Of a DNA stretch of 64,000 bases, positions 1-9,718 are shown one piece after another (positions within the stretch are counted from its first letter, which is position 1; each line of letters opens with the position of its first letter). The stretch lies in the NCBI GenBank assembly GCA_903910445.1, contig CAIVZR010000002.1, forward strand, positions 23,409 to 87,408, read 5' to 3'. The position numbers and the translations under genes were made by a program. The stretch comes from an uncultured Bacteroidota bacterium (GTDB lineage Bacteria > Bacteroidota > Bacteroidia > UKL13-3). The notes beneath the pieces were generated by a model, which saw nothing but the letters and a program-made list of their open reading frames with translations, was not told the DNA's origin and searched no databases.

Positions 1-710
1 TGTTTACAAAAGGGAGAGTTTTTATAATAATGCACAATTATGATAAAACTGATGGGAAAGGCAGGTTGCTTCGTTTTTATTATCATTTGCTTTTTATCTT
101 CTTGAAGATGAATTCCTCTGATCGCTTCAGAGTAGTAACCGATTCGCCGTTTTTTATGGATCAATTCGGTAAAGTTATAAAATTGCCAATAGTGCTTTTC
201 CCAAATTTTTTTGATACTCAAAAGCTCGTAGTATTTAGGAAAGAGCAGAAAGAACGAAAAATTCATCTTGGCCAATGGTCTGAAAAAAATAGCCCCGATA
301 TTTTTGACTTAGCTGAACAATTGTCGGCGATATCATTCAAATGCTATTTCAGTACACTTAATAAAAATGCACAAAACACAACTAAGACATACCAAATAAG
401 TTATTTCGATACTTATGATAGCTATCTTGATGAAATGTCAAATTGTGCATACTCATTAGCATTGCCTTCGGTGAATGAGGGATGGAATAGAGTAGCACAT
501 GAAAGTATCCTGGTTGGCACAACGGTAATAGGTTTTGATAAAGGAGGCCTAGGTTACCTGTTAAAAGAAGCTTCAATGCCTATTGTCAAAAATGTTGAAG
601 AAGCTTACCAAAAGGTTTTGGAGGGTAATCACCCCAAGCCTGATATAGCATTTATTGAAAAATATGATATTTCCAATGCACCCACATTTTTAGGAAACCG
701 AATTGATTAG
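1..710 (+). CDS. Glycosyltransferase, C-terminal part (partial at window edge)
   Basis: The reading frame is open to the left edge of the window (no stop from position 3 onward), so the ATG at 30 is probably internal and the gene begins outside. The visible ~226 residues look like the C-terminal nucleotide-sugar-binding half of a GT-B glycosyltransferase (GT1/GT4 type). The best signal is around residues 145-180, where SVNEGW and AHESILVGT are followed by GGLGYLL, resembling the E-x7-E loop of this fold. It would transfer a sugar to a glycan or lipid acceptor in the cytoplasm. Donor and acceptor cannot be read from the sequence. Family assignment is moderately sure, specificity unknown. Confidence 0.6.
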   Translation, partial: FTKGRVFIIMHNYDKTDGKGRLLRFYYHLLFIFLKMNSSDRFRVVTDSPFFMDQFGKVIKLPIVLFPNFFDTQKLVVFRKEQKERKIHLGQWSEKNSPDIFDLAEQLSAISFKCYFSTLNKNAQNTTKTYQISYFDTYDSYLDEMSNCAYSLALPSVNEGWNRVAHESILVGTTVIGFDKGGLGYLLKEASMPIVKNVEEAYQKVLEGNHPKPDIAFIEKYDISNAPTFLGNRID

Positions 711-781
711 TTTACAATTCAATACAGATATTTATATCTAGGGTTTCTTCAGGTTCATAAAATATACGTAATTCGTAGCGT

Positions 782-3700
782 ATGAATAAATTTTTGAAAC
801 TTGTTGCAATCATTTTATTGCCACTATTATATTTTGTTAAGGGGAATGCGCAAAATAATAATGGATTACTTTTCGAAATAACTGGGAATGGAATTAAATC
901 GCCTTCCTATATCATGGGAACTGTTACTCTTGCCAACAAGAATAAGTTTCTGATTGATGAAAGTGTTTTAAAATATATAGATAAATGTGACCTTGTTGCT
1001 ACTGAATTCGATATGGTGAATGGAATTCCGAATTTGGTTGACTCAATTGGATTAAATGAATACACTTCTCAAGTATTTACCAGGTTAAACTATTTGCAAA
1101 CGAACGATATTTATCTGCCTACTTTCGGTCCTGGTGATAATGCATCACAAATGTTATTCGCTTTATTCAAAATTGGAGGAAGTTCTCTTAAACAAATGGA
1201 AGGTCAGTATCTTACTCGTTTAGGGCTAAGTAGCGATGCTTATAAAACAATTTGGCCCAATTATCATGTAATGCAATATGCCATTAAAAGCAAAAAACAA
1301 TATATCGGTTTGCAAAGTATTGATAGTGTTTTATTCTACTACCTTAAATATTTGAGTGATAACAAAAATTTATTAGAAACACTATCAAATGACTTTAAGA
1401 ATATAAAACCCAATCAAGAACAAGACATTACTAAGTTAATTGGAGAATGGATTGCAAGTGGTAAAGCCGATTTACTTTATAAGCAATTAAAAACGTTAAA
1501 GAATGGCACAGATACAATCATGCTAAAAATTCTAAATTTAAGAAATGTTAGAATTTGCGAATTGTTAGATACTCATATGAAGAATCAGAGTGTATTCGCT
1601 GCTGTAAATTATTTCTCGCTTACCAACCCCGATGGAATGCTCAAAGTATTGCGTAAAATGGGTTATAAGGTGAAGGCAGTAAAAATGAAGAGTGATGCAG
1701 AAAACACCTTTTCTAAAATCAAGGAAATGCCTTATGAAACAAAATTAAATTTTGTTTCAAGCGATGATGGCCTATTAAAATTTCAATTCCCGGGGCGTGC
1801 ACAATCAATTAAAATAGGTCCATATGCTAGTATTTGGATTCATTACGACGTTATTAATAATACGTTTTACTCGGTAGGTCGCTTTACACATATAAATGCT
1901 TTTAAAGGCCATACACGCGCTTATTTATTAAGTAAAATAGATAGTTTAATTTATGAAGAGATACCTGGAACCATAATTAAAAAAGAAAAAATAGAGGGTA
2001 ATTACTTTACTGGATATGATATTACAAGCGTTAATCGTAATGATGATTATACTCGTTCGAGGTTTTACATTACTGATAACGAAATTATTATTCTGAAATG
2101 CGATGGTGAGAAAAAATATGCAATTTCTCAAAACGTCTCAATGTATTTTGATGGTTTCCATTTAAATGAAGATCTATTAAAAGAAAAAAATTCAGATACT
2201 TCTATTGAGACTGAATACTTTACCGCTTTGGCTCCTGGTATTGTACATGCTCTAACAGAAAATGGTGTTTATTATTCATATCATGAATCATTTAATAGTG
2301 CCAAAAATATTGACATAATATATGCGAAAAGCAGTTATCAAAGTTTTGATTTTCTTGATGAAGACACCTTTATTCTCAATAGTATTATATTAAGTGCAAC
2401 AAAATCGTTGAAACTAACTGAAATACGCAAGAAGCTAGAAAATAACCGTGTGACGTTTGATTATAAGGATGAAATAGGTCGTTACTATACCTTCAGAGCT
2501 ATTAAATCTGGAATTCATTTCTATCTTATTTCAGCCTCGTATCCCGATTCCAATAAGTTGACTATTGCGCCATATTTGGAGAGCTTCAAACCCCTTAATA
2601 ATAATAAATATCCTGATTTCAAATTAATAAATGATACTACAATTCATGCTGAGGTACAAACTTTTTCAGCGGCTAATGAGATAGTAAGTTCCAGGTTAAT
2701 GCAACTTATTTTTAAAATCGCCTCTGTTAAAAGAGGGCGATATGAAGAGCAAAATACTTCGGCTACTCATAGTTTTTCGTGCAGAAGTACAGGAGAATTT
2801 ATTGGTGTTACATACACTCCATATGATCCATATTATTATATCAAGGATTCAATCACTTTTTGGGATAATTTAATTACGAACAAGTCAGGAGGCTATGAGT
2901 TTAACGTTTCAAGAAAAAAATATGAATACAAAAATGGGATACATCAATTATCATTTTTGTTTACGGATACCAATACTTCGTTTGCAGCAAAGTATTTATT
3001 TGTATTAAAAGGGAGAGCATTGTATATAATTACCACAACACTTGATACAACACTTGCCGAATCGCCATTCGTATCAACATTTTATAATACCTTCAAGCCA
3101 ACAGACACTAGTAATTCAAGTTCACTTTTCGTTTCTAGATGTGACGAATATTTAAAAGCTATGCTAAGCACTGATAGTGTTACATTTAGCGAAGCTATTT
3201 TAACAAACACTAGTTTTACTTTTGATGCAGGTTATTTAAGGAAATTGATTTCAATGCTGGATAGTATTCCAGCAATACGTTCTTCGGAAGAGAAGGAGTC
3301 AATTATGCAACAAATTATTTATTTGATTGGAGAAATTAACGATAGCACTTCTACCAATTACCTCTATAAAAGATACCTCGAATCAGGCGATACCGCTGAA
3401 AAACAATTACAGTTTCTTAATGTACTTGTGAATCAGAAAACTTCTTATTCATACAAAATTGCAGGCTCTTTGCTAAATAGTAACCCTCCTGCTATCAATA
3501 CTAATTACCAGCTAAGTTATATATTTCAGCAACTAAAGGATAGCTTAAAACTTACTGCTACAATTGCTCCCGACCTATTCTCCCTGCTGAGTATCGAAGA
3601 CTATAAAGACGAAACCATACAACTACTTGGGATGCTTGTTGATAGTGGTTATCTGAAGCCAGAAGAATATAATTCTTTATTACCTGAGCTAATAATACAG

Positions 3701-4465
3701 GCAAAAAATGAACTCAAACGTCAAAACTCAGATGTGGCATATAATAGATATGGTAATTCTTCCCAAAGCACTCTTTATTACTATTTACAAATACTCCAGC
3801 CATATTATACATCAAATGAAGAAATAAAAACATTTATGAACAAGTGTCTTATTTCTCGTGACTTAGAATTGAGAACTAAAATTGCATGTATGCTATTGTA
3901 TCACAAAATAGAAGTAAATGATTCGATTTGGGAATCAATTGCAAAAAATGATGCCTGTCGGTATTACCTGATCTCTGCATTGTTAAATATCGGACATATA
4001 GAAAAACTACCCGTTTCATATCGTTCTCAAGAACAATATGCAAGGGCCATTGCCACACATCAAGTAGTAACAAATAAGAGTAAGTATAAGTCGGAGGATT
4101 TGGTTTATTTGGATAAACGAAAAGTATACTTCCACCAACAGTGGGGTTATGTTTACCTTTTTAAATATCAACGAACCATTGGATATGATGTAGAGCCTGC
4201 AAGTGATCAGAAAGAATGGAACTTTTGTTTGAGTGGTCTACAACCTTTGGATTCAACAAAAGCAGCTATGAATAGTAAGCTTGCAACCTATACAAAAGAA
4301 ACTATCAGTGAGTCGAAAACGATTACTGAGCAATTTGATGCCCTACTATTTAACTTAATTAACTCTAGAAGGCATACTAAATATTATAAGGGATATTCGG
4401 ATGAGGATAGTTATTCGGGTTATAATGATTATGCTTCTCCTCCCGAACCTGTTGAAGAAAATTAA
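782..4465 (+). CDS. Large secreted TraB/GumN-like protein lacking the GX2H histidines
   Basis: 1227 residues with a signal peptide (residues 1-24, ending GNAQ). Residues ~28-300 resemble the TraB/PrgY/GumN (Tiki-type) domain: SPSYIMGTVT near 41-49, ATEFD with Glu75, and a C-terminal LRKMGYKV typical of that domain. In the family, two G-x-x-H motifs supply the metal-binding histidines. Here the first reads GTVT (46-49) and the place of the second reads NYFS (276-279), so both histidines are missing while the Glu remains. The remaining ~900 residues match nothing I recognise; ~840-1100 are helix-rich and could be HEAT-like. The last residues are rich in Tyr, Ser and Asp. Its 3' end overlaps pdxA by four bases, tail to tail. 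Probably periplasmic or surface-exposed, and likely not an active TraB-type protease. Confidence 0.6.
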   Translation: MNKFLKLVAIILLPLLYFVKGNAQNNNGLLFEITGNGIKSPSYIMGTVTLANKNKFLIDESVLKYIDKCDLVATEFDMVNGIPNLVDSIGLNEYTSQVFTRLNYLQTNDIYLPTFGPGDNASQMLFALFKIGGSSLKQMEGQYLTRLGLSSDAYKTIWPNYHVMQYAIKSKKQYIGLQSIDSVLFYYLKYLSDNKNLLETLSNDFKNIKPNQEQDITKLIGEWIASGKADLLYKQLKTLKNGTDTIMLKILNLRNVRICELLDTHMKNQSVFAAVNYFSLTNPDGMLKVLRKMGYKVKAVKMKSDAENTFSKIKEMPYETKLNFVSSDDGLLKFQFPGRAQSIKIGPYASIWIHYDVINNTFYSVGRFTHINAFKGHTRAYLLSKIDSLIYEEIPGTIIKKEKIEGNYFTGYDITSVNRNDDYTRSRFYITDNEIIILKCDGEKKYAISQNVSMYFDGFHLNEDLLKEKNSDTSIETEYFTALAPGIVHALTENGVYYSYHESFNSAKNIDIIYAKSSYQSFDFLDEDTFILNSIILSATKSLKLTEIRKKLENNRVTFDYKDEIGRYYTFRAIKSGIHFYLISASYPDSNKLTIAPYLESFKPLNNNKYPDFKLINDTTIHAEVQTFSAANEIVSSRLMQLIFKIASVKRGRYEEQNTSATHSFSCRSTGEFIGVTYTPYDPYYYIKDSITFWDNLITNKSGGYEFNVSRKKYEYKNGIHQLSFLFTDTNTSFAAKYLFVLKGRALYIITTTLDTTLAESPFVSTFYNTFKPTDTSNSSSLFVSRCDEYLKAMLSTDSVTFSEAILTNTSFTFDAGYLRKLISMLDSIPAIRSSEEKESIMQQIIYLIGEINDSTSTNYLYKRYLESGDTAEKQLQFLNVLVNQKTSYSYKIAGSLLNSNPPAINTNYQLSYIFQQLKDSLKLTATIAPDLFSLLSIEDYKDETIQLLGMLVDSGYLKPEEYNSLLPELIIQAKNELKRQNSDVAYNRYGNSSQSTLYYYLQILQPYYTSNEEIKTFMNKCLISRDLELRTKIACMLLYHKIEVNDSIWESIAKNDACRYYLISALLNIGHIEKLPVSYRSQEQYARAIATHQVVTNKSKYKSEDLVYLDKRKVYFHQQWGYVYLFKYQRTIGYDVEPASDQKEWNFCLSGLQPLDSTKAAMNSKLATYTKETISESKTITEQFDALLFNLINSRRHTKYYKGYSDEDSYSGYNDYASPPEPVEEN

Positions 4466-5520
4466 TCTTTCACAAAATCCATTCTAAATTTTTCGCGTCT
4501 AAATTGCGACATTGGTAGCGGATTGGCATTGTTTTCTTGCTCATCATTTCGTGTACGGAATACATCGATAGCAGTATAAACTGCATTTCTAAAACTAGTT
4601 TCATCGGCCACCCCTTTTCCAGCTATATTGAAGGCAGTTCCATGATCGGGGCTCGTGCGTATAACTGGTAAGGCAGCTGTATAATTAACACCACTTTCAA
4701 ATGCCATCGATTTAAAAGGAATCAATCCTTGATCGTGATACATTGCTAAAACTACATCAAATTGCTTAAATGTTTTTGTTCCAAAAAACCCATCGGCACT
4801 GTAACATCCATAAACAACTATTTTTTCATCCTTAGCCTTTTGAATGGCCGGAAGAATAATTGTTAGTTCTTCTTTACCAATGGCTCCTTTATCACCTGCA
4901 TGAGGGTTTAAACCCAGTACAGCAATTTTAGGATTAGAAATACCGAAATCGTTTTTAAGGGTTTGATGAATGGTTTTTATTTTATCATAAACCTTTTGAA
5001 TGCTTAAGTGTTGACCAATTTCAGTAACTGGAATATGCTCAGTAACCAAGGCAACCTTCAATTCTTCACTTAATAGCATCATGGCATATTTTTCTACACC
5101 AAATATTTTTGCAATATATCCAGTATGACCTGTGAAACCTTCCAGTGGGATATTACCTTTACTCAATGGTGCGGTAACCAGGGCATCTAATTTACCATCT
5201 TTCAAATCAGCAACTGCTGCCTGCAAAGAAAGCAGTGCATATTTACCTCCAGTTTCATTTTCTTCTCCAAATTTCACCTCAACATCTTCATCCCAGGTGT
5301 AAACCATATTTACCTTACGTGGCAAGGCTTGCTCCGCACTTTTAATTCCATTATAATTAAACTCATTAAGATTAAGTGCCTTTTTATGAAAGCCCAAGGT
5401 TTTGCTACCACAATAAATGATGGGAGTACAAAGTTCTGCAATAGCAGGATTACTAAAGGTTTTTAAAATTACCTCTAAACCTATTCCGTTGATATCGCCT
5501 ACACTGATGCCTATATTCAT
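4462..5520 (-). CDS. pdxA: 4-hydroxythreonine-4-phosphate dehydrogenase
   Basis: NAD-dependent oxidation of 4-phosphohydroxy-L-threonine in the DXP-dependent route to pyridoxal phosphate (vitamin B6), cytoplasmic. The 352-residue protein is near family length (~330) and carries the family landmarks: GDINGIG at the N-terminus, GHTGY, LNPHAGD, AMYHDQGLIPFK and RTSPDHGTAF, which include the metal-binding histidines. A C-terminal tail of ~25 charged residues is slightly longer than usual. The start is the ATG at 5520; a TATTTTTG promoter box lies only five bases upstream. dxs, whose product DXP is the other precursor of this B6 route, lies about 0.6 kb upstream on the same strand, with one gene between. 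Confidence 0.95.
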   Translation of the reverse strand: MNIGISVGDINGIGLEVILKTFSNPAIAELCTPIIYCGSKTLGFHKKALNLNEFNYNGIKSAEQALPRKVNMVYTWDEDVEVKFGEENETGGKYALLSLQAAVADLKDGKLDALVTAPLSKGNIPLEGFTGHTGYIAKIFGVEKYAMMLLSEELKVALVTEHIPVTEIGQHLSIQKVYDKIKTIHQTLKNDFGISNPKIAVLGLNPHAGDKGAIGKEELTIILPAIQKAKDEKIVVYGCYSADGFFGTKTFKQFDVVLAMYHDQGLIPFKSMAFESGVNYTAALPVIRTSPDHGTAFNIAGKGVADETSFRNAVYTAIDVFRTRNDEQENNANPLPMSQFRREKFRMDFVKD

Positions 5521-5525
5521 ACTTG

Positions 5526-5533
5526 CAAAAATA
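5526..5533 (-). promoter_or_regulatory. -7 promoter box of pdxA
   Basis: TATTTTTG on the minus strand matches the Bacteroidota -7 consensus TAnnTTTG exactly. Only five bases separate it from the pdxA ATG, so transcription would begin at or within a few bases of the start codon. Confidence 0.55.
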
Positions 5534-5586
5534 AGGTTTGCGGATTACAATATGAGTTAATGCTTAAAATGAGTTTAAACTGCGAT

Positions 5587-6045
5587 TTATACTCCAAATT
5601 GGGAAAGATGGTGATTCAAATGCTTATAGAACATATTGTTCCATTCGGGAATAGTTAAAGTACCAAAAGAATGTGATTCCTTATTATTAAAATAAGATTC
5701 TCCCATGGATTGTGTTTTTTGAATAAATGCGATTAGACGATGTTTTTCCTCTTCAAAATTCCTTGAATCTTTGATAAGAAATGCAGGGGCTGTTCGGCTA
5801 TTGGTTTTATAGGGTGCCTCATTCACTACCGTAGGCTTAACCATCTTCTTTAAAATAAATCTCAAGAACGCGTTGGGTTTCGCGTGTTTTTCCTCATAAA
5901 GCATTTCATAGGTAACACTACAATGAGCAAGCATTTGAGCAACTGTCATAGTACCCCATTGGGCTTGTGTTTCAGGTGTTAAAGAGTTTATTCTTTGAAT
6001 GAATGAACTGGTTACCTCTTGAGTAAATATATTAGGTAATGCCAT
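5587..6045 (-). CDS. DUF1569 (DinB-like four-helix) protein
   Basis: 152 residues resembling the DUF1569 family, a branch of the DinB/YfiT-like four-helix bundle. Supporting features are the LTPETQAQWGTMT-type segment near residues 21-33, MLAHC near 39-43, and the C-terminal HLNHHLSQFG with closely spaced histidines that in DinB-like folds bind metal. The biochemical role of DUF1569 is not established. It lies between dxs and pdxA on the same strand, 53 bp after dxs, so co-transcription is possible but pdxA has its own promoter box. No signal peptide. Confidence 0.7.
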   Translation of the reverse strand: MALPNIFTQEVTSSFIQRINSLTPETQAQWGTMTVAQMLAHCSVTYEMLYEEKHAKPNAFLRFILKKMVKPTVVNEAPYKTNSRTAPAFLIKDSRNFEEEKHRLIAFIQKTQSMGESYFNNKESHSFGTLTIPEWNNMFYKHLNHHLSQFGV

Positions 6046-6098
6046 AATTATTTTGGTAGATGAATTAAAAATTTAAGAAATGTGTGAGTTGTAAAATA

Positions 6099-8051
6099 CT
6101 AACTAAGATGCGCAGAAGATACATTTGGGTGCGTCTGAATTTCGGATGCCAATGACTTTTTTATGGCTTCTTCTATAGCTTGATAATCATATCCACATTC
6201 GCTCCATAATTGAGGTTGTTCGCCATGTTCAACGATTCTATCAGGAATACCTAATCGAGTAACCTCTGCATGATATTGATGGTCGGCCATAAATTCCAGG
6301 ATAGCGGATCCGAATCCCCCATCCAAACAACCATCTTCAACAGTAATAATTTTCGAATAGCTGCTGAAAATTTCATGTAATAAATTCTGATCAAGTGGTT
6401 TAGCAAAACGCAAATCATAATGACCCGGGGTAATTCCTTCTTTCTCTAGGTTTGTGATTGCTTTCACTGCTTCATTTCCAATATGGCCTAAGCTTAGCAC
6501 AGCGATTTCTTTCCCTTTCTTAATAGTTCTACCAGTTCCTACCTTTAAGAGTTGAAGTGGTGTCTTCCATTCGGGCATAACACCATTTCCACGAGGGTAA
6601 CGAATAACAAATGGCAAACTATTGCTTTCGTCTTGTGCGGTAAACATTAAGTTGCGGAGTTCTTCTTCATTCATCGGTGCACTTACAATCATATTTGGTA
6701 TGCAACGCATGTAGGCAATATCATATGCTCCGTGATGGGTTGGACCATCGGCTCCTGCAACTCCAGCACGATCTAAACAAAAAACAACTTTTAGTTTTTG
6801 AATTGCTACATCATGTACAACTTGGTCGAAAGCACGTTGCATAAATGATGAGTAGATATTGCAAAATGGCACCAATCCTTGAGTAGCTAATCCGGCTGAG
6901 AATGTTACGGCATGTTGTTCGGCAATACCTACATCAAAAGCCCGATCAGGCATCGCTTTCATCATGATATTTAAAGAAGAACCACTCGGCATTGCCGGAG
7001 TAATTCCCATGATTTTTTTATTCTTTTCGGCAAGTTCAACCAAGGTATTTCCAAAAACATCTTGATATTTTGGCGGTTGAGGTGAAGTGTATTTTTTCTT
7101 GACAATTTCACCTGTTACCTTATCAAATAAACCTGGAGAATGCCAGAGCGTTTGATCCTGTTCGGCTAATGCGTACCCTTTGCCTTTAACTGTATTTATG
7201 TGCAATAATTTGGGACCTGGTATATTCTTTAAATCTTTTAATACTGCCACCAAGTGTGATACATCGTGGCCATCAATTGGACCGAAATATCTAAAACGCA
7301 GCGCCTCAAATAAATTGCTTTGTTTAATAAGCGTTGATTTTAATGAAGACTGGATTTTAGAGGCGATATCTTGGGCTGTTTTACCACCTAAGTTTTTAAG
7401 TGCACCTAATAAATTCCAAACGTCATCTTTCACCTTATTATAGGTTGGAGATGTAGTAATATCAGTTAAATATTCTTTTAAAGCTCCAACATTGGGGTCA
7501 ATACTCATGCAATTGTCATTCAAAATCACAAGTAGATTGGATTTCTCAATCCCAGCATGATTCAATGCTTCAAACGCCAATCCGGCTGTCATGGCACCAT
7601 CACCAATAACTGCAATGTGTTGCTTATCTTTCTCACCCTTATAATGACTTGCAACAGCCATTCCTAATGCTGCTGAAATAGATGTACTACTATGTCCCAC
7701 GCCAAAAGCATCATATTCGCTTTCCGATCGTTTCGGAAAACCACTTAATCCGTTATAAACTCGATTGGTATAAAAGGATTCTCTTCTGCCTGTTAAGATT
7801 TTATGGCCGTAAGCTTGATGGCCTACATCCCACACCAATTGATCATAGGGCGTATTAAATACATAATGAAGTGCTACTGATAGCTCAACCACACCAAGGC
7901 TTGCACCAAAATGTCCTCCATAAACAGATACCACATCAATAATATACTGACGTAATTCCTGACTAATTTTTACCAAATCCTCCTCCTTGAATTTCTTCAA
8001 ATCGTCAGGAGAGTTTATTTGACTTAATAATTTACCGGCTTGAATATCCAT
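6099..8051 (-). CDS. dxs: 1-deoxy-D-xylulose-5-phosphate synthase
   Basis: Thiamine-diphosphate enzyme that condenses pyruvate and glyceraldehyde-3-phosphate to DXP, first step of the MEP isoprenoid pathway and a precursor of thiamine and B6. 650 residues, slightly longer than the usual ~620-635. Visible are the ThDP motif GDGAMTAG followed by NDNCMS, VWDVGHQAYGHK with the conserved histidines, the pyrimidine-domain DVGIAEQHAVTFSAG, and the LDRAGVAGADGPTHHG segment. Three domains occur in the usual order. Start ATG at 8051; a TTTG five bases upstream resembles the short-leader pattern of other genes here, although its TA half is degenerate. Confidence 0.97.
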   Translation of the reverse strand: MDIQAGKLLSQINSPDDLKKFKEEDLVKISQELRQYIIDVVSVYGGHFGASLGVVELSVALHYVFNTPYDQLVWDVGHQAYGHKILTGRRESFYTNRVYNGLSGFPKRSESEYDAFGVGHSSTSISAALGMAVASHYKGEKDKQHIAVIGDGAMTAGLAFEALNHAGIEKSNLLVILNDNCMSIDPNVGALKEYLTDITTSPTYNKVKDDVWNLLGALKNLGGKTAQDIASKIQSSLKSTLIKQSNLFEALRFRYFGPIDGHDVSHLVAVLKDLKNIPGPKLLHINTVKGKGYALAEQDQTLWHSPGLFDKVTGEIVKKKYTSPQPPKYQDVFGNTLVELAEKNKKIMGITPAMPSGSSLNIMMKAMPDRAFDVGIAEQHAVTFSAGLATQGLVPFCNIYSSFMQRAFDQVVHDVAIQKLKVVFCLDRAGVAGADGPTHHGAYDIAYMRCIPNMIVSAPMNEEELRNLMFTAQDESNSLPFVIRYPRGNGVMPEWKTPLQLLKVGTGRTIKKGKEIAVLSLGHIGNEAVKAITNLEKEGITPGHYDLRFAKPLDQNLLHEIFSSYSKIITVEDGCLDGGFGSAILEFMADHQYHAEVTRLGIPDRIVEHGEQPQLWSECGYDYQAIEEAIKKSLASEIQTHPNVSSAHLS

Positions 8052-8356
8052 GGCTTCAAAAAACGTGTAAATTTACTATAATTTTTGTTACATCAAATGC
8101 TGATTTTTAAGATAGAATTAAATGACGGTATAGATGAAATTATAGTTTCAGGTTTTATTCTAAAAAATGAGTAATTAACTTCAGTATATATAAGAACCTA
8201 TTCAGTTTGCATTCGCTTCCATTCCTTATGGAATATGACATTCATCAGATTTTGTTTTAAAACCCCTCGTCGTTGTTGACTTTAAATTGGGTCAATAATT
8301 TATTTATTTTGGTTTTTTGTTTTTCCCTCTATATTTGCTTCAAATAAAAAAAGTCT
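8052..8356. other. Intergenic region between dxs and nuoA
   Basis: 305-bp divergent gap. It holds the nuo promoter (8308-8337) and the dxs upstream region. A short inverted repeat ATTCC-TTAT-GGAAT occurs around 8220-8235, too weak to call a terminator or operator. No small gene was recognised. Confidence 0.5.
8308..8337 (+). promoter_or_regulatory. Promoter of the nuo operon
   Basis: TTTG (8308-8311), an 18-bp spacer, then TATATTTG (8330-8337). This fits the Bacteroidota -33 TTTG / -7 TAnnTTTG consensus with good spacing. The nuoA ATG follows at 8357. Confidence 0.65.
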
Positions 8357-8707
8357 ATGGGCGCTTCTTCTCTGATAGTATTGGCAATGGCTGCAATCGC
8401 ATTTGCGTTAGGTGGTATATCCATTGCTAAAATATTTGTGAAAGGGTCGATAAATCCTCAAAAAGGCCAAGCCTATGAGAGCGGAATCAAATCTTCTGGT
8501 ACTGCTTGGTCGCAATTTAGCGTGGGATATTACCTCTTTGCACTGATTTTTTTGATTTTTGATGTAGAGCTTGTTTTCATCTATCCTTGGGCAGTAGTGG
8601 TAAAACAAGTCGGTATTGCTGCCTTAATAGAAATTATCATCTTTGTTTCAATCCTGTTTTTAGGATTTTTATACGCACATAAAAAAGGAGCTTTAAAATG
8701 GATGTAA
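8357..8707 (+). CDS. nuoA: NADH-quinone oxidoreductase-type complex, subunit A
   Basis: Small membrane subunit at the junction of the peripheral and membrane arms of complex I. 116 residues with three membrane segments and the family signatures YESGI near residue 30 and [12 protein letters not shown] near 71-82. First gene of an eleven-subunit operon. Its end overlaps nuoB by ten bases, suggesting coupled translation. Confidence 0.96.
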   Translation: MGASSLIVLAMAAIAFALGGISIAKIFVKGSINPQKGQAYESGIKSSGTAWSQFSVGYYLFALIFLIFDVELVFIYPWAVVVKQVGIAALIEIIIFVSILFLGFLYAHKKGALKWM

Positions 8708-9240
8708 ATACAACTGATAAATCCGCGGCATTTCCGGGTTTGGTGCATGACACCCCAGGAGGCGGAATAGTGCTAAGTAAATTAGATGATGTGATAAATT
8801 GGGCCCGTTCTAATTCATTATGGCCTTTAACCTTTGCTACTAGCTGTTGTGGAATAGAAATGATGTCGGTTGCTTCCGCCAAATACGATTTTTCTCGTTT
8901 TGGATTTGAAGTTGCACGCGCTACACCCCGTCAAGCCGACGTAATTATTATAGCAGGAACCATCGTTAATAAAATGGCTCCTGTATTAAAACGTTTATAT
9001 GATCAAATGGCCGACCCTAAGTATGTAATTGCAATGGGTGCTTGCGCTATCAGCGGCGGTCCGTTTTTTTATAATACCTACTCGGTTGTAAAAGGGGCCG
9101 ATCACGTAATTCCGGTAGATGTGTACATCGCGGGTTGCCCACCTCGCCCTGAAGCGCTTTTACATGCGTTGATATCGCTACAAGAGAAAATTAAAAGTGG
9201 TGCTACACGTGAACAAATAAAAATAGGTGAAGTGAAATAA
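8698..9240 (+). CDS. nuoB: Complex I subunit B (N2 cluster)
   Basis: 180 residues. Carries the terminal [4Fe-4S] cluster N2, which passes electrons to quinone. The four ligands are visible: the adjacent pair in TSCCGIEMM, the Cys in [10 protein letters not shown], and the Cys in [13 protein letters not shown] at 8698 lies inside the 3' end of nuoA. Length and motifs are normal for the family. Confidence 0.97.
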   Translation: MDVNTTDKSAAFPGLVHDTPGGGIVLSKLDDVINWARSNSLWPLTFATSCCGIEMMSVASAKYDFSRFGFEVARATPRQADVIIIAGTIVNKMAPVLKRLYDQMADPKYVIAMGACAISGGPFFYNTYSVVKGADHVIPVDVYIAGCPPRPEALLHALISLQEKIKSGATREQIKIGEVK

Positions 9241-9261
9241 CCGATCGAACTATACAAATTC

Positions 9262-9717
9262 ATGAATAACGAAGAATTAAAATTAAAGTTGTCTGAACAG
9301 TACCCTACTGCTACTTTCGAAGAAGGTGGTGAATGGGTAAATATGTTTCTTGAACCTGCTTCATTCATAACATCGGCACTTGAATTAAAGAACCATCCCG
9401 ATTTCCATTTTGATTATCTTTTTTGTTTAACCTGTGTGGATTGGAAAACTCATTTAAATATGGTTTACCATCTTACTTCTACCAAACATCGACATGCGAT
9501 GGTATTGAAAGTTAAGCTTGATTGCAACAAACCGGAAATTGAAACCGTATGTAATATTTGGAGAACTGCCGAATTTCATGAAAGAGAAGTATATGAATTG
9601 TTTGGAGTGAATTTTTTAAATCACCCCGACTTAAGAAAACTCCTACTTACTGATGACTTTGTTGGATTCCCATTACGTAAGGATTTTGAAGACCCTATTA
9701 ATATGATCAGATTATAA
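9262..9717 (+). CDS. nuoC: Complex I subunit C (30 kDa)
   Basis: 151 residues, the compact form of the 30-kDa subunit, separate from nuoD and not fused as in E. coli or many Bacteroides. The signature EREVYELFGVNF with HPDLRKLLLTDD and PLRKDF near the C-terminus is clear. It packs against NuoD in the peripheral arm. Ends one base before the nuoD start region. Confidence 0.94.
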   Translation: MNNEELKLKLSEQYPTATFEEGGEWVNMFLEPASFITSALELKNHPDFHFDYLFCLTCVDWKTHLNMVYHLTSTKHRHAMVLKVKLDCNKPEIETVCNIWRTAEFHEREVYELFGVNFLNHPDLRKLLLTDDFVGFPLRKDFEDPINMIRL

Positions 9718-9718
9718 A

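Noticed and set aside
7180..7443. Open frame opposite dxs
   Set aside because: Antisense to a highly conserved enzyme gene, no start context or motif.
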